Part shown: one piece after another, positions 44,791 to 53,354 of the stretch | How positions within the stretch are numbered: the stretch's first letter is position 1 | How the letters are laid out: every line of letters begins with the position of its first letter | IMG/VR virus record: IMGVR_UViG_3300046169_000120 | Span: 1-64,000 of that record | Reading direction: 5' to 3' (one strand) | Length of the DNA: 64,000 nt | Origin: a virus | Program-made: the position numbers and the translations under genes | Notes under the pieces: generated by a model | What the model was told of the DNA's origin: nothing | The model's database searches: none | Seen by the model: only the letters and a program-made list of their open reading frames with translations

Positions 44791-44819
44791 TTGACAATAT
44801 CATTGCGTTTTGATAAAAT
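44791..44819 (+). promoter_or_regulatory. Sigma70-type promoter for the split dnaE operon (TTGACA-17-TAAAAT)
   Basis: TTGACA 44791-44796, 17-bp spacer, TAAAAT 44814-44819, then 7 nt and the ATG at 44827. The transcript would have almost no leader. Confidence 0.75.
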
Positions 44820-44826
44820 AGTTGGC

Positions 44827-45591
44827 ATGTTACCTTTATTTAAAAGCCACTATTCAATCGGCAAGAGTATATTAACTCTGGATGATCCAATTACACATAA
44901 AGAAGGCGGATCAGACAGTGTTTTTAGTATTGCTGTAGAAAATAAATTAAAACAAGTGATCCTCGTTGAGGATTCTTTAACAGGATTTCTTCAAGCCAAA
45001 AAAAATGCGGATAATTTAAAATTAAAACTTATCTTTGGATTGCGCATTGATATGAGAGAGAATGCAAGTGTCGACCCAAAAGAAGAATCTGTAAAGAGTT
45101 CGCACAAAATTATATTGTTTGCACGAGACGCCGAAGGATGCAAATTACTAAATACAATATATAGTGAAGCATTCACCAAACATTACAACTGCGTGGATCA
45201 AAAAGTGCTAAAGAAACATTGGAACGATAAACATCTCATTCTAGCAATACCTTTTTATGATAGTTTTATTTATAACAATCTTATGAAGTTCGCAAACTGC
45301 ACACCAAGTTTTGACTTCACCAAGCCAACATTCTTTATCGAGCAAAACGGCTTACCTTTCGACAATTTCCTAGAACAAAAAGTAAAAAACTACGCCTCTA
45401 AAGACAACAATAAAGTGGAATATACAAAAAGTATATACTATAAAAATAAATCAGACGTAACTGCCCTACAAACATATAAATGTATTACTGGTAGAACATT
45501 TGGAAACAAAACATTAAGTAAACCAAACTTAGATCACTTCGGCAGCAATGAATTTTGCTTCGAAAGCTGGAAGGAGAATAATGAAAGATAA
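44827..45591 (+). CDS. dnaE: DNA polymerase III alpha, N-terminal PHP-type part (split gene)
   Basis: 254 residues; start set at 44827 because the in-frame region before it is the promoter. FKSHYSIGKSILTLDDPITHKEGGSDSVFSIAVENKLKQVILVEDSLTGFLQA and LKLIFGLRIDM follow the PHP-domain plan of bacterial DnaE, but metal-binding histidines are largely replaced (FKSHYS for the usual LHTHS). It ends in NLDHFGSNEFCFE, the point where DnaE goes on to its polymerase region. That region is encoded 1.1 kb downstream at 46725. Probably assembles with it as a split enzyme. Confidence 0.7.
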   Translation: MLPLFKSHYSIGKSILTLDDPITHKEGGSDSVFSIAVENKLKQVILVEDSLTGFLQAKKNADNLKLKLIFGLRIDMRENASVDPKEESVKSSHKIILFARDAEGCKLLNTIYSEAFTKHYNCVDQKVLKKHWNDKHLILAIPFYDSFIYNNLMKFANCTPSFDFTKPTFFIEQNGLPFDNFLEQKVKNYASKDNNKVEYTKSIYYKNKSDVTALQTYKCITGRTFGNKTLSKPNLDHFGSNEFCFESWKENNER

Positions 45592-46087
45592 ACTATTACC
45601 ACTTACGAAAATTTTCGTAGGAAAATCTTCCTGCAAGGGAAGGGGTGTCTTTGCCGCTCAAGACCTTGAGCAAGAAGAATTAATTGAAGAATCGCATTTC
45701 ATAATTTCTGGTTGCGCAAGTGACCTTCAAGATGAGCAGCTGAAGAGATATGTATTTTCTTTATTTTATAATGAAAAATTCAGTGCAGAAGAAAATGAAC
45801 GATTAAATTTTCAATCGCTTTTTAAGCTAAGAATTGATGACCAAGATATTCAAAATTCTTTCTTTCAAGAATTGAAAGATCTTGGATATGATGACTCTTC
45901 AAAAATTTTCTCAACAGCAGCAGTACTAGGTTATGGTATGATATACAATCACTCATTAAACCCTAATATAGAATGGGATATAGATTATAATGATTTTGTG
46001 TTTAAATATAAAACTAACCAAAAAATTTCCAAGGGACAAGAACTTTTTATAAATTATGGCAACCCAGAAAGAAAAGATTTAAAATGA
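45581..46087 (+). CDS. SET-domain protein (putative lysine methyltransferase)
   Basis: 168 residues from the ATG at 45581, with a GGAAGGAG site 5 nt upstream that favours it over an earlier in-frame start. SET motifs: KGRGVFAAQDLEQEELIEE (20-38, GRGVF), GYGMIYNHSLNPNIEWDID (NHS at 123-125, SAM pocket) and KISKGQELFINYG (152-160). No pre-SET zinc region and the post-SET tail is short. Expected to methylate lysines on a host or phage protein. It sits inside the split dnaE, overlapping the PHP gene by 11 nt and the exonuclease by 4 nt. Confidence 0.8.
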   Translation: MKDKLLPLTKIFVGKSSCKGRGVFAAQDLEQEELIEESHFIISGCASDLQDEQLKRYVFSLFYNEKFSAEENERLNFQSLFKLRIDDQDIQNSFFQELKDLGYDDSSKIFSTAAVLGYGMIYNHSLNPNIEWDIDYNDFVFKYKTNQKISKGQELFINYGNPERKDLK

Positions 46088-46728
46088 AAGAATCACTACT
46101 TAGATTTCAAAAGAACAAAAATTATCTTGTTTTTGATTACGAAACCTGTAATCTCAACTTAACTGCAAACAATAAGCCTTGGCAATTAGCATTTCTTGTG
46201 ATAAAGAATAATAAAATTGTAGAATCTAAAGATTATTGGCTCAAATGGGACGAGCTTCATGTGTCCCCAGAGGCTGCAAAAATTACAGGATTTACAGAAG
46301 CGAAGTATAAAAAGAAAGCAACCTGCCCAAAAGCTGCACTTGATCATTTAGAGAAGTATTTGTATGACGACTCTTATCTTAAGGTTGGACACAATCTACT
46401 AGGCTTTGATGTTTACATGCACAATCTACATCGTAAACTTGTTGACTCAAAGGCTCAAGCTGATTATAGTTACACAGAGCACCTTGTTGACACCTTGTGT
46501 TTGGCGAAAGCACTCAAGAAGCGAATCAAGTTAGATAAAGATGACGACTTTCTTGCTTGGCAATATCGACTCAACCACTTGATCGAAAGAGGTTTGAGTT
46601 GTAATTTAAAACAATGCTGCAAAGATTTCGACATCGACTTTGATGAAAAAAAGTTGCATGACGCTTTGTATGACATTACTGTTAATTTTGAAGTATTTAA
46701 AAAAATGATCTGGGAAATAGAAGTATGA
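46084..46728 (+). CDS. DnaQ-like DEDD 3'-5' exonuclease
   Basis: 214 residues. Exo I: LVFDYETCNL (D18, E20); Exo II: VGHNLLGFDVYMHNL; Exo III: HDALYDITVNFEVF with the catalytic His/Asp. Likely the proofreading subunit of the phage polymerase, since the DnaE-type polymerase here has no exonuclease. Overlaps both neighbours by 4 nt (ATGA), so its dose is tied to the polymerase parts. Confidence 0.85.
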   Translation: MKESLLRFQKNKNYLVFDYETCNLNLTANNKPWQLAFLVIKNNKIVESKDYWLKWDELHVSPEAAKITGFTEAKYKKKATCPKAALDHLEKYLYDDSYLKVGHNLLGFDVYMHNLHRKLVDSKAQADYSYTEHLVDTLCLAKALKKRIKLDKDDDFLAWQYRLNHLIERGLSCNLKQCCKDFDIDFDEKKLHDALYDITVNFEVFKKMIWEIEV

Positions 46729-49286
46729 GCGAATTCACAAAACAATTTACAAGTTATGAAGATTGCATTCCTCCAGGAGTGCGTCTTCCAAATATTAAAA
46801 TCGAAGAGAAGTATTATAAAATGCTGGAAACATCTCCAGACATATCCAACTTTGACTTTCTTCGTAAACTATGTCATAAAGGCGTATACGATCGCGGAAT
46901 CGATAAGTTTGATAATAAAAAAGAATACTTTGATCGTGCAAAATCAGAATTAAAAATATTAGATGAACTAGGATTTATTGATTATATATTATTAAATTGG
47001 GATATACTTAATTTTTGTCATGAGAATGATATTCCAACTGGCCCAGGCAGAGGAAGTGCAGCGGGCTCACTTGTACTGTATTTGATTGGAGTAACAAATG
47101 TTGATCCTGTAGAATATAATTTGTTTTTTGAGCGATTTGTTTCGAAAAGTCGTGCTCGCAAAACCGAAAAAGATGGAGTCACTTATCTTGACGGAAGCTT
47201 GTTGGCAGATGTAGATAACGACATCGCTTATGAGCGTCGTGCCGAAGTTATAGATTATATCGAGCGCAAACATCCTGCTCGTACCGCAAAGATTCTTACA
47301 CTGAATACTCTTAGTGGCAAATTATGTGTCAAAGAATGTGGTAAAATTGTTGGTGAATTCACCGAGCAGCAAGTTAATGAAGTGAGTGATACTATTCCAA
47401 AACGTTTTGGAGTTGTTGTGCCCCTTCAGACTGCTATTGAAGAGAGTGAAAAATTTACCGATTGGGCGGCGCAGAATGGAGAAGTATTTAATATCGCCCT
47501 AAAGCTTGAAGGCTTAAACAAAAACACGGGTGTCCACCCAAGTGGTATTGCCATTTCGTTTGACACAATGACTGATATCTGCCCTGTGCAAACATCAAAT
47601 GATGGTGCATTAGTCACAGGTTATGATATGAATTGGGTGTCTGAACTGATGGTCAAGTTTGATATTCTTGGATTGCGCACGTTAAGCGTGATTTATGATG
47701 TATGCAAGAGTCTTGGAATTGATTGTAATGAAATTGATCTTCACAATGCAGAAATATTCAAACCATTACAGGGCCTACGAGCGCCCCATGGCTTGTTTCA
47801 GTTAGAATCTGATACAAACTATCGTGTCTGCAAGAAAGTTAAACCACAGAGCCTTGAGCAGCTTAGCGCGGTTATAGCTATTGGTCGCCCAGGAGCTCTT
47901 GAGTTCTTAGGGGACTATGCGACTTATATCGAAACAAATGAAGCTCAAGTGATTCATGAATTTTTTACAGACGTTTTAGATTATACAGGAGGAATTCCGC
48001 TTTACCAAGAGCAACTTATGCAAATGGCGGTTAAAGTTGGATTTACTCTTGATGAATCAGAACAACTTCGTCGTATAGTAGGAAAGAAAAAGATTGACCA
48101 AATGCCTGCGTGGAAAGCCAAGATTGAAGAGAAAGTAAGACAGAAAGGATTGAGTCCAGATGTTGGAACAATACTTTGGAGCGTTGCAGAGGATAGTGCA
48201 AACTATTCATTCAACAAATCACACTCTTTAAGTTATTCAGTTCTTTCTGCATGGACTACATATCTTAAATTTAATCATCCACAACAATTCTTTCTTTCGT
48301 TATTAAAAATGACAAAGTATGAACCTGCGCCACAGGAAGAAATATCTAAAGTTAGTAAAGAATTATCTCATTTTGGTATAAAATTACTATCTCCAGACTT
48401 GGCCAAATCTGGCATGGACTTCTCCATTGAGGGTAAGGATATTCGCTTTGGTTTGAATAGTATAAAAGGCGTTAGTGAAAAATCTTTGCAGTCATTGCGT
48501 GATTTTCGTTCGAGTGAAACGCCAACTAAATATGATATTTTTCTTGCTGCAAAGCAAGCGGGATTGAATATTGGTATCTTGAGCGCGTTAATTCAGGCTG
48601 GAGCACTAGAAAGTAAAGGGTCTAACAGGTCACTTATGGTTCTTGAAGCTCAAGCATTCAATCAATTAACCGACCGCGAAAAACGAAACTTTATACTTCT
48701 CGGCGATAAATATGAATATAAATTATTAAATTGTATTGCAGATGCAAAAAAAGGTGATCTTGTGGGAGATGATGGTAAACCATTAATGAAAGAATCAAGG
48801 TTCAAAACATTCAAAAGAAAATATGATGTATATAAATCAATTTATGATAAAAATAAACAATATGAAACATTTGCAAATTGGTATTTTGAAACAGAACTTC
48901 TTGGATACAGTCACAGCTCTAATCTCAAAACATGTTTTACAGACAGTTACAATTCATTAAAAGATTCTCGCGATCTGCAACTCATGGATGCAGATGACAA
49001 GGGAAAGTTTATTGGTGTGGTGGAAGATTGTATCAAAAGAACCTCACGAAATGGCAACAAATATATGAAATTAAGTATCGCAGACGAGTATGGAAGATAT
49101 GACGCAATGTTATTAAATTCTCGCCGAGGAAAATTTTATGACAGATATTTTGACTCTGACAAGAAAACTCCTGTAAAAAAGAGTATAATAGTAGCATATG
49201 GACGCAAAGGTGAAGATATTGTTTTTCTCGATTCATTAAATATAATGGATGAAAAAATCTACATGAAAATGTCAGACGTTAAGTAA
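46725..49286 (+). CDS. dnaE: DNA polymerase III alpha, catalytic part (split gene)
   Basis: 853 residues, starting where DnaE proteins pass from PHP to palm. Palm: IPTGPGRGSAAGSLVLYLIGVTNVDP, LLADVDNDIAYERRAEVIDYI (the two catalytic aspartates DVD) and VKFDILGLRTLSVI (third aspartate). Fingers: LYQEQLMQMAVKVGFTLDESEQLRR, SANYSFNKSHSLSYSVLSAWTTYLK. Then a helix-hairpin-helix region and a C-terminal OB fold (KFIGVVEDCIKRTSRNGNKYMKLSIADEYG). Main replicative polymerase of the phage. The N-terminal PHP part is encoded separately at 44827. Confidence 0.9.
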   Translation: MSEFTKQFTSYEDCIPPGVRLPNIKIEEKYYKMLETSPDISNFDFLRKLCHKGVYDRGIDKFDNKKEYFDRAKSELKILDELGFIDYILLNWDILNFCHENDIPTGPGRGSAAGSLVLYLIGVTNVDPVEYNLFFERFVSKSRARKTEKDGVTYLDGSLLADVDNDIAYERRAEVIDYIERKHPARTAKILTLNTLSGKLCVKECGKIVGEFTEQQVNEVSDTIPKRFGVVVPLQTAIEESEKFTDWAAQNGEVFNIALKLEGLNKNTGVHPSGIAISFDTMTDICPVQTSNDGALVTGYDMNWVSELMVKFDILGLRTLSVIYDVCKSLGIDCNEIDLHNAEIFKPLQGLRAPHGLFQLESDTNYRVCKKVKPQSLEQLSAVIAIGRPGALEFLGDYATYIETNEAQVIHEFFTDVLDYTGGIPLYQEQLMQMAVKVGFTLDESEQLRRIVGKKKIDQMPAWKAKIEEKVRQKGLSPDVGTILWSVAEDSANYSFNKSHSLSYSVLSAWTTYLKFNHPQQFFLSLLKMTKYEPAPQEEISKVSKELSHFGIKLLSPDLAKSGMDFSIEGKDIRFGLNSIKGVSEKSLQSLRDFRSSETPTKYDIFLAAKQAGLNIGILSALIQAGALESKGSNRSLMVLEAQAFNQLTDREKRNFILLGDKYEYKLLNCIADAKKGDLVGDDGKPLMKESRFKTFKRKYDVYKSIYDKNKQYETFANWYFETELLGYSHSSNLKTCFTDSYNSLKDSRDLQLMDADDKGKFIGVVEDCIKRTSRNGNKYMKLSIADEYGRYDAMLLNSRRGKFYDRYFDSDKKTPVKKSIIVAYGRKGEDIVFLDSLNIMDEKIYMKMSDVK

Positions 49287-49292
49287 TTTAGC

Positions 49293-49301
49293 GTGTAAAT
49301 C
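49293..49301 (+). promoter_or_regulatory. GTGTAAATC promoter element
   Basis: GTG-TAAATC ends 1 nt before an ATG at 49303 and 7 nt before the in-frame ATG at 49309. The usual spacing favours 49309 as the true Clp start. Confidence 0.4.
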
Positions 49302-49302
49302 A

Positions 49303-51783
49303 ATGAAGATGACTCCAAAACCAAACTTTACGCCGCGTGCGCAACAAGCGATCAGTGAAGCAAAAAGAGTAGCCACTAAATTCGGAAATGAATTTATTAG
49401 CCTAGAGCATTTGTTTTACGGAATGGTCAATTTGAATGCAGGAATTTTGAGCGAAATATTATTTTTATTACAGATCGATCAGGATCTTCTCAAGGAAGAG
49501 ATCGAGAAAACATTTTATATTGTAGAAAGCGACAGTACTCAAGCTTTTATACCCGAAGATTTTCATGCAGAATATGATGAACATTTTCATCTTGTATTGA
49601 AAGTTGCAGCGAGTATTAGTGACAAACTCGGGCATGAATATGTTGGTGTAGAACACATGTTGCTAGCTTTATTAAAGTATGAACACTCTAGTATTCCCAG
49701 CTTTTTTGATCACTTTCATGCAAGTGAAGATGATATCATTGCAGAAGTACGAGAATATTTACATATATCAAAAGAACAAACCCCACCCAAACAAGATCGC
49801 ATAAAATTCATCAAAAAGAATGCGCAAACAGTAAAAGAATCAAAACAACCAAACCTCGAAAAATTTGCCACCAATTTAAATGAAGCTGCAAAACAAGGAA
49901 AATTTGATAATATCATTGGTAAAGAAAGTGAAATATATGATGTGTCAGAAATTCTTTGTCGCAGAACGAAGAATAACCCCGTATTACTTGGAGAGCCTGG
50001 AGTTGGTAAAACAGCTATCGTTGAAGGTTTAGCTCAAAACATTGTAAAAGGTACATGCTCAGACTTTCTACTCAACAAAGTTATATACTCTTTAGACTTA
50101 GGATCCTTGATTGCTGGCACAAAATATCGTGGTCAATTTGAAGAAAGATTAAAAGGAATAATCGAAGAAGCAAAAAAGAATAAAGATATCATATTGTTTG
50201 TAGATGAAATACACACTTTAGTGGGAGCAGGAAGTGCTGAAGGCAGCATGGACGCAGCAAACCTTTTAAAGCCTCTTTTGGCTCGTGGAGAACTGAAATG
50301 TATAGGAGCTACAACTCAATCCGAGTACAAAAAAACAATCCTGAAAGATGGAGCATTGGATCGTCGTTTTCAATCAGTAAAAGTTATCGAGCCAAACAAA
50401 GAAGAGACGCGACAAATTCTTGAAGGAGTTAAAGATAAATACGAAAGCTTTCATAGCATACATTATCCAGAAGAAACACTAGATTTGATTGTTGATCTGT
50501 CTGCAAAATATATATTAGATAAGCAGTTTCCAGATAAAGCTATAGATATTCTCGATCAAGTAGGATCAAAAGTAAAAATTAAAAATATCGAACGCCCGCA
50601 AAAAGCAAAAGATATAGAGCAACAATTAGAACTGCTAGCAGTTCAAGAAGCTAACTTGCAGTCTATAGGTCAGTCTTACGATGAAACCGAAGATCAGCAA
50701 TTAGATTTGCTTGAGCAGTATGACAAAATCATAACTGAATGGGCAAATAAAACAATGAAAAAACGCATTGCAGTTAAACCCAAGGACATATTCGAAGTTT
50801 TGAGTTCTCGCACAGGAGTTCCTGTTCAAGACATGAGCAAGAAAGATAGTGAAAAAATGCTTGGGCTACTTAAAAACCTTAATCGTAGAGTTGTTGGTCA
50901 AAAGCAAGCTTTGCAAGAAATCTCAGAATCTATACTTCGTTCGAAATCTGGCTTACAGGATCCTAATAAACCTGTAGGAAGCTTCCTTCTTGTTGGCGCA
51001 AGTGGAACAGGTAAAACTCATACCGCAAAATGTATTGCAGAATTTATTTATGGTAGCAAAAGCACATTAATTCAAATAGACATGAGTGAATACAGCGAAA
51101 AGATTGCTGCTACAAGATTGATTGGTGCTGCTCCAGGTTACGTAGGATACGAAGAAGGCGGAGAGTTAACTGAAAAAGTTCGCCGCAATCCATACAGCGT
51201 TGTTTTGTTTGACGAAGTCGAAAAAGCTCATCCAGAAGTGCTCAATATTCTTCTTCAAATTATGGAAGAGGGAGTTGTGACCGATAACAGTGGAAGAAAA
51301 ATACATTTTAATAATTGCATAATCATATTAACTGGAAACATAGGCAGCGAGAAAGCTGCCAAGCCAAACATTGGCTTCGGTCAGAGTGATAGCGAATCAG
51401 TAGCAAAAGACAAACTTTTCACAGAGTTGAAAACATTCTTTCGTCCAGAATTCCTTAATCGCTTGAATGAAGTAATATTATTCAATGACTTTGATATCAA
51501 AGAGCTAGCTAAAATAGTGAAGCTTGAAGCGTCTAAAGTGGCAGATAAATTAATAGATAAAAACATAAAAATGTCTATCACACCAAGCGTATCAAAATAT
51601 ATTGCAGAGCAAGCTGCTAAAGAAAAAATGGGAGCTCGTCCAATAAGAAGAATAATACAAAAATTAATTGAAAATCAATTGAGCACATTACTTCTAAGCA
51701 AAAAATTGCCTGAAAATTCAACAATCAAGTTCTCTCTAATCAAAGGAGAACTAGAATACAAAATTACGGAAGAAGAGGTTTGA
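49303..51783 (+). CDS. ClpB/ClpC-type AAA+ ATPase
   Basis: 826 residues (or 824 from 49309). Clp N-domain repeats ([47 protein letters not shown]), AAA1 with [21 protein letters not shown] and ALDRRFQ, a short middle region, AAA2 with [21 protein letters not shown] and a C-terminal D2-small domain. The short linker with an arginine-poor coiled coil suggests ClpC/ClpA-like rather than ClpB. Unfolds protein substrates; may work with host ClpP or in virion/protein turnover. Ends 20 nt inside the convergent neighbour. Confidence 0.9.
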   Translation: MKMTPKPNFTPRAQQAISEAKRVATKFGNEFISLEHLFYGMVNLNAGILSEILFLLQIDQDLLKEEIEKTFYIVESDSTQAFIPEDFHAEYDEHFHLVLKVAASISDKLGHEYVGVEHMLLALLKYEHSSIPSFFDHFHASEDDIIAEVREYLHISKEQTPPKQDRIKFIKKNAQTVKESKQPNLEKFATNLNEAAKQGKFDNIIGKESEIYDVSEILCRRTKNNPVLLGEPGVGKTAIVEGLAQNIVKGTCSDFLLNKVIYSLDLGSLIAGTKYRGQFEERLKGIIEEAKKNKDIILFVDEIHTLVGAGSAEGSMDAANLLKPLLARGELKCIGATTQSEYKKTILKDGALDRRFQSVKVIEPNKEETRQILEGVKDKYESFHSIHYPEETLDLIVDLSAKYILDKQFPDKAIDILDQVGSKVKIKNIERPQKAKDIEQQLELLAVQEANLQSIGQSYDETEDQQLDLLEQYDKIITEWANKTMKKRIAVKPKDIFEVLSSRTGVPVQDMSKKDSEKMLGLLKNLNRRVVGQKQALQEISESILRSKSGLQDPNKPVGSFLLVGASGTGKTHTAKCIAEFIYGSKSTLIQIDMSEYSEKIAATRLIGAAPGYVGYEEGGELTEKVRRNPYSVVLFDEVEKAHPEVLNILLQIMEEGVVTDNSGRKIHFNNCIIILTGNIGSEKAAKPNIGFGQSDSESVAKDKLFTELKTFFRPEFLNRLNEVILFNDFDIKELAKIVKLEASKVADKLIDKNIKMSITPSVSKYIAEQAAKEKMGARPIRRIIQKLIENQLSTLLLSKKLPENSTIKFSLIKGELEYKITEEEV

Positions 51784-52273
51784 TGGGATCGGGAAGTTCG
51801 GGATTTTTAACTTCCATAGGATCCTCGAACTTCTCACCTGGATTGTTGTGAAGATCCTTACTAGTGTCATTTTGTTTTTCATTATAGATGCTCATGCATG
51901 CGCCAAAACGATCTCCTTGAATAGGATAACGTTTCTTCATGTTTGCATCTAATATGCAACGAGTAACAAATTGATCACCGCTTTCTTGTGCAGAAGGAGT
52001 TGGATACCGTTTATCTTGATTAGATAAATAATTATTTTTCTCGGAATCAGATTCCTCTTCTTTTTGTGCAGGAAACATTTTTTCATACTCAGAATACTGT
52101 AAAGCTTTATCAATACTTTCGTATGCTTCATTTACATTCTTTCGAACCCAGTCTTCTAGCATCGTGTTATCGTTGACCATCTCATACATCAATCTAGCTT
52201 TTTTCCAAATGTGAAACAATTGAGATTTGATGATTTTATTTGGATTAGAATTACTTTCTGAAATTTCGCTCAT
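51764..52273 (-). CDS. Hypothetical protein of the head gene cluster
   Basis: 169 residues, acidic, with helix 15-60 (HIWKKARLMYEMVNDNTMLEDWVRKNVNEAYESIDKALQ) and a segment FVTRCILDANMKKRYPIQGDRFGACMSIYN that keeps a Cys-x-n-Arg-Cys pattern found in small phage head-associated proteins. C-terminus Pro-rich. Last gene of the minus-strand head cluster. Its 3' end overlaps the clp gene by 20 nt on the opposite strand. Confidence 0.5.
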   Translation of the reverse strand: MSEISESNSNPNKIIKSQLFHIWKKARLMYEMVNDNTMLEDWVRKNVNEAYESIDKALQYSEYEKMFPAQKEEESDSEKNNYLSNQDKRYPTPSAQESGDQFVTRCILDANMKKRYPIQGDRFGACMSIYNEKQNDTSKDLHNNPGEKFEDPMEVKNPELPDPIKPLLP

Positions 52274-52279
52274 GATAAT

Positions 52280-52288
52280 GTATTACAC
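52280..52288 (-). promoter_or_regulatory. GTGTAATAC promoter element
   Basis: Minus strand GTG-TAATAC ends 6 nt before the ATG at 52273. It lies in the 19-nt gap after the preceding gene. Confidence 0.5.
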
Positions 52289-52292
52289 TGTT

Positions 52293-52811
52293 TTAATTAT
52301 AATATCCGTCGAGATTTGGATTTTGTCCTGTAGCAGGCGCATCAGCGCCGTGTACTTGATTAGGCTTGGCTCCATATAGGTTATATGCATGAACCAAATC
52401 TTTCAACCTTTCCTGGGAAGATAAGTATGCTTCATGATAACTTTTCGCAGTAAGATTTTTATTTGATCTTTGGATCATTGAGTCCCCTTCTCTTATAACC
52501 TGAAAGTCTGCATTACCATCGCTTCCGTCAATACCCCTTAATACCCTACGATGAGATTTGCGATTATACTCGCTAACATATAATTCTGTTAATATTGATT
52601 GTTCCTCAAGATTAAGCCCGCTAGGATTTGCCCCGCTAAATTGAGAATAAATTAAGTTATTTAATTCCCCCAAATGACCCTCAAGCCATCCAGATATTAA
52701 GCCAATTTGTGTTTCTCTAGCTGCTCCCTGCGGTTCGTAACCAATTTCTTGGTCGTGAATAAAAACCGCCAAATGACCAAGGTTTGTATCTGGATGTATG
52801 TCGTGAGCCAT
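52293..52811 (-). CDS. Putative structural (neck/connector-like) protein
   Basis: 172 residues: PDTNLGHLAVFIHDQEIGYEPQGAARETQIGLISGWLEGHLGELNNLIYSQFSG, LNLEEQSILTELYVSEYNRKSHRRVLRGID, C-terminal helix KSYHEAYLSSQERLKDLVHAYN. This all-helical plan with an early acidic helix resembles small neck or head-completion proteins found downstream of capsid genes. One nt separates it from the previous stop, with a GAGAGG ribosome site. Assignment is by position and fold style. Confidence 0.5.
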   Translation of the reverse strand: MAHDIHPDTNLGHLAVFIHDQEIGYEPQGAARETQIGLISGWLEGHLGELNNLIYSQFSGANPSGLNLEEQSILTELYVSEYNRKSHRRVLRGIDGSDGNADFQVIREGDSMIQRSNKNLTAKSYHEAYLSSQERLKDLVHAYNLYGAKPNQVHGADAPATGQNPNLDGYYN

Positions 52812-52812
52812 G

Positions 52813-53235
52813 TTAACCTCTCAAGTAATCGATAACCTCTTTATGCTTCGGATTGTTGGGGTCAAGGTGTAAAGGTTCTCCCATAACTTGAACACTTCCC
52901 TTGCCATGTAAACTTGCATCAAATGCTCGTTTAATCTTGTTTTTTAACACTGTTTTATTTCCAGCTGGAAATACTCCAACCTTAACTGCGAATGCTTGAA
53001 GATCTGTAAGATTCATATCTTGCAGCATATCAGTAAATACTCTTTTATCGTTGGTTTTAAATGGATTAATTTTTGGAATACCTAGGATTTCTTCAAGCTC
53101 GCGTGCCTTAGCGACTTGATCTTCATAACTTTTTCCGTTTGTTTGTTGAAGATTCTCAAGTTGTACTTTCTTCTTTTTTGCGGTTGCTTTTTTAGAAGCA
53201 GTAGACTTGCTCGATGTTGTTTTTTTGTTTGCCAT
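52813..53235 (-). CDS. SAP-like DNA-binding protein, Lys-rich N-terminus
   Basis: 140 residues. Residues 1-30 are Lys/Ser/Thr-rich (disordered, DNA-binding); MLQDMNLTDLQAFAVKVGVFPAGNKTVLKNKIKRAF (about 70-105) has the helix-turn-helix spacing of a SAP motif. Located just after the capsid terminator with its own TATAAT element and an AAAAGG site. Could be a DNA-packaging or transcription factor. Confidence 0.55.
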   Translation of the reverse strand: MANKKTTSSKSTASKKATAKKKKVQLENLQQTNGKSYEDQVAKARELEEILGIPKINPFKTNDKRVFTDMLQDMNLTDLQAFAVKVGVFPAGNKTVLKNKIKRAFDASLHGKGSVQVMGEPLHLDPNNPKHKEVIDYLRG

Positions 53236-53259
53236 AATTTATACCTTTTTCCTTTTAGG

Positions 53260-53268
53260 ATTATACAC
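53260..53268 (-). promoter_or_regulatory. GTGTATAAT promoter element
   Basis: GTG-TATAAT is a full -10 match, 24 nt before the ATG at 53235, with AAAAGG between. This one has a short leader, unlike the other elements. It lies directly past the capsid terminator. Confidence 0.55.
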
Positions 53269-53292
53269 TAATATATAGTAAATTGATAAAAT

Positions 53293-53322
53293 AAAAAATC
53301 CACCCCAGTTTCCTGAGGTGGA
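53293..53322 (-). terminator. Rho-independent terminator after the capsid gene
   Basis: Minus strand TCCACCTCAG-GAAA-CTGGGGTGGA (one G-T pair) followed by six T. It lies 33 nt beyond the capsid stop and closes the main head operon. Confidence 0.85.
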
Positions 53323-53354
53323 CCTTTTATAAAACGTTAATTTTTAAATTAAAA

